Of a DNA stretch of 5,833 bases, positions 5,784-5,833 are shown in pieces. The stretch's first letter is position 1. Each line of letters opens with the position of its first letter. Position numbers and translations under genes: made by a program. The DNA is from an uncultured Eubacteriales bacterium (GTDB lineage Bacteria; Bacillota; Clostridia; Oscillospirales; Acutalibacteraceae). The notes beneath the pieces are model-generated. The model ran no database searches and was not told where the DNA came from. It worked only from the letters and a program-made list of their open reading frames with translations. Location of the stretch: positions 1 through 5,833 of the forward strand of contig OMRJ01000158.1 in NCBI GenBank assembly GCA_900313475.1. The letters run 5' to 3'.

Positions 5784-5833
5784 CAAAGAACCGCAATACC
5801 CCGAAACCGAAAACGGAGAACACACATTTGTAA
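5780..5833 (+). CDS. Very short ORF overlapping the DHHW stop (ATGA), ends at window edge
   Basis: An ATG at 5780-5782 overlaps the DHHW stop as ATGA, the layout expected of a coupled downstream gene. The frame gives only 17 polar, basic residues (MTKNRNTPKPKTENTHL) before TAA 5831-5833, the last bases of the window. It could be a chance ORF, a small coupled peptide, or the start of a real gene broken by an error at the contig end. GGAG at 5815-5818 may be a ribosome binding site for a gene starting beyond the edge, though the spacing would be long. Confidence 0.2.
   Translation: MTKNRNTPKPKTENTHL

Overview
The window looks like a metagenomic contig, or part of one, from a low-to-moderate-GC Gram-positive bacterium, probably a Clostridia-class Firmicute of the gut type. 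The reasons are a lipobox lipoprotein, purine-rich Shine-Dalgarno sites, consensus SigA promoters (TTGACA/TATAAT-like, 17 bp spacing) and gene families common in that group. This placement is an inference from style; no marker gene is present.

Layout, left to right. Bases 1-52 are a perfect (GTCT)13 microsatellite. Next to it are two strong minus-strand SigA-like promoters (56-84 and 131-159) that would drive a gene lying beyond the left edge. A two-gene minus-strand operon follows: a DUF554 (YdfK/YqgA-type) membrane protein (952-1695), then an S51-family serine peptidase (243-941). It has its own extended -10 promoter (1727-1754) and a hairpin terminator (198-234). Bases 1750-2256 are mostly non-coding, with a minus-strand terminator (1812-1860), a long plus-oriented terminator-like hairpin (1954-2004) and an orphan ORF of unknown identity (2042-2260).

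The next minus-strand unit is the 3' part of a 4Fe-4S (NapH/Fer4-type) gene (3220-3441), followed by a TlpA/thioredoxin-fold lipoprotein (2257-3213). Together they suggest a thiol/disulfide or electron-transfer module working on the outer face of the membrane. The plus strand then carries an AlgI-type MBOAT O-acyltransferase (to 4661) and a DHHW/AlgX-like SGNH protein (4683-5783). This is the usual two-protein machine for acetylating exported polysaccharides.

The main structural anomaly is at about 3436-3445. The 4Fe-4S gene (minus) and the MBOAT gene (plus) face away from each other and meet there, and both lack their 5' ends and start codons. Either a deletion removed the divergent promoter region with both gene starts, or the contig is chimeric at this point. 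I found no CRISPR array, rRNA, tRNA, transposase or integrase. The features most worth following are the microsatellite/promoter arrangement at the left edge and the 3440 junction.
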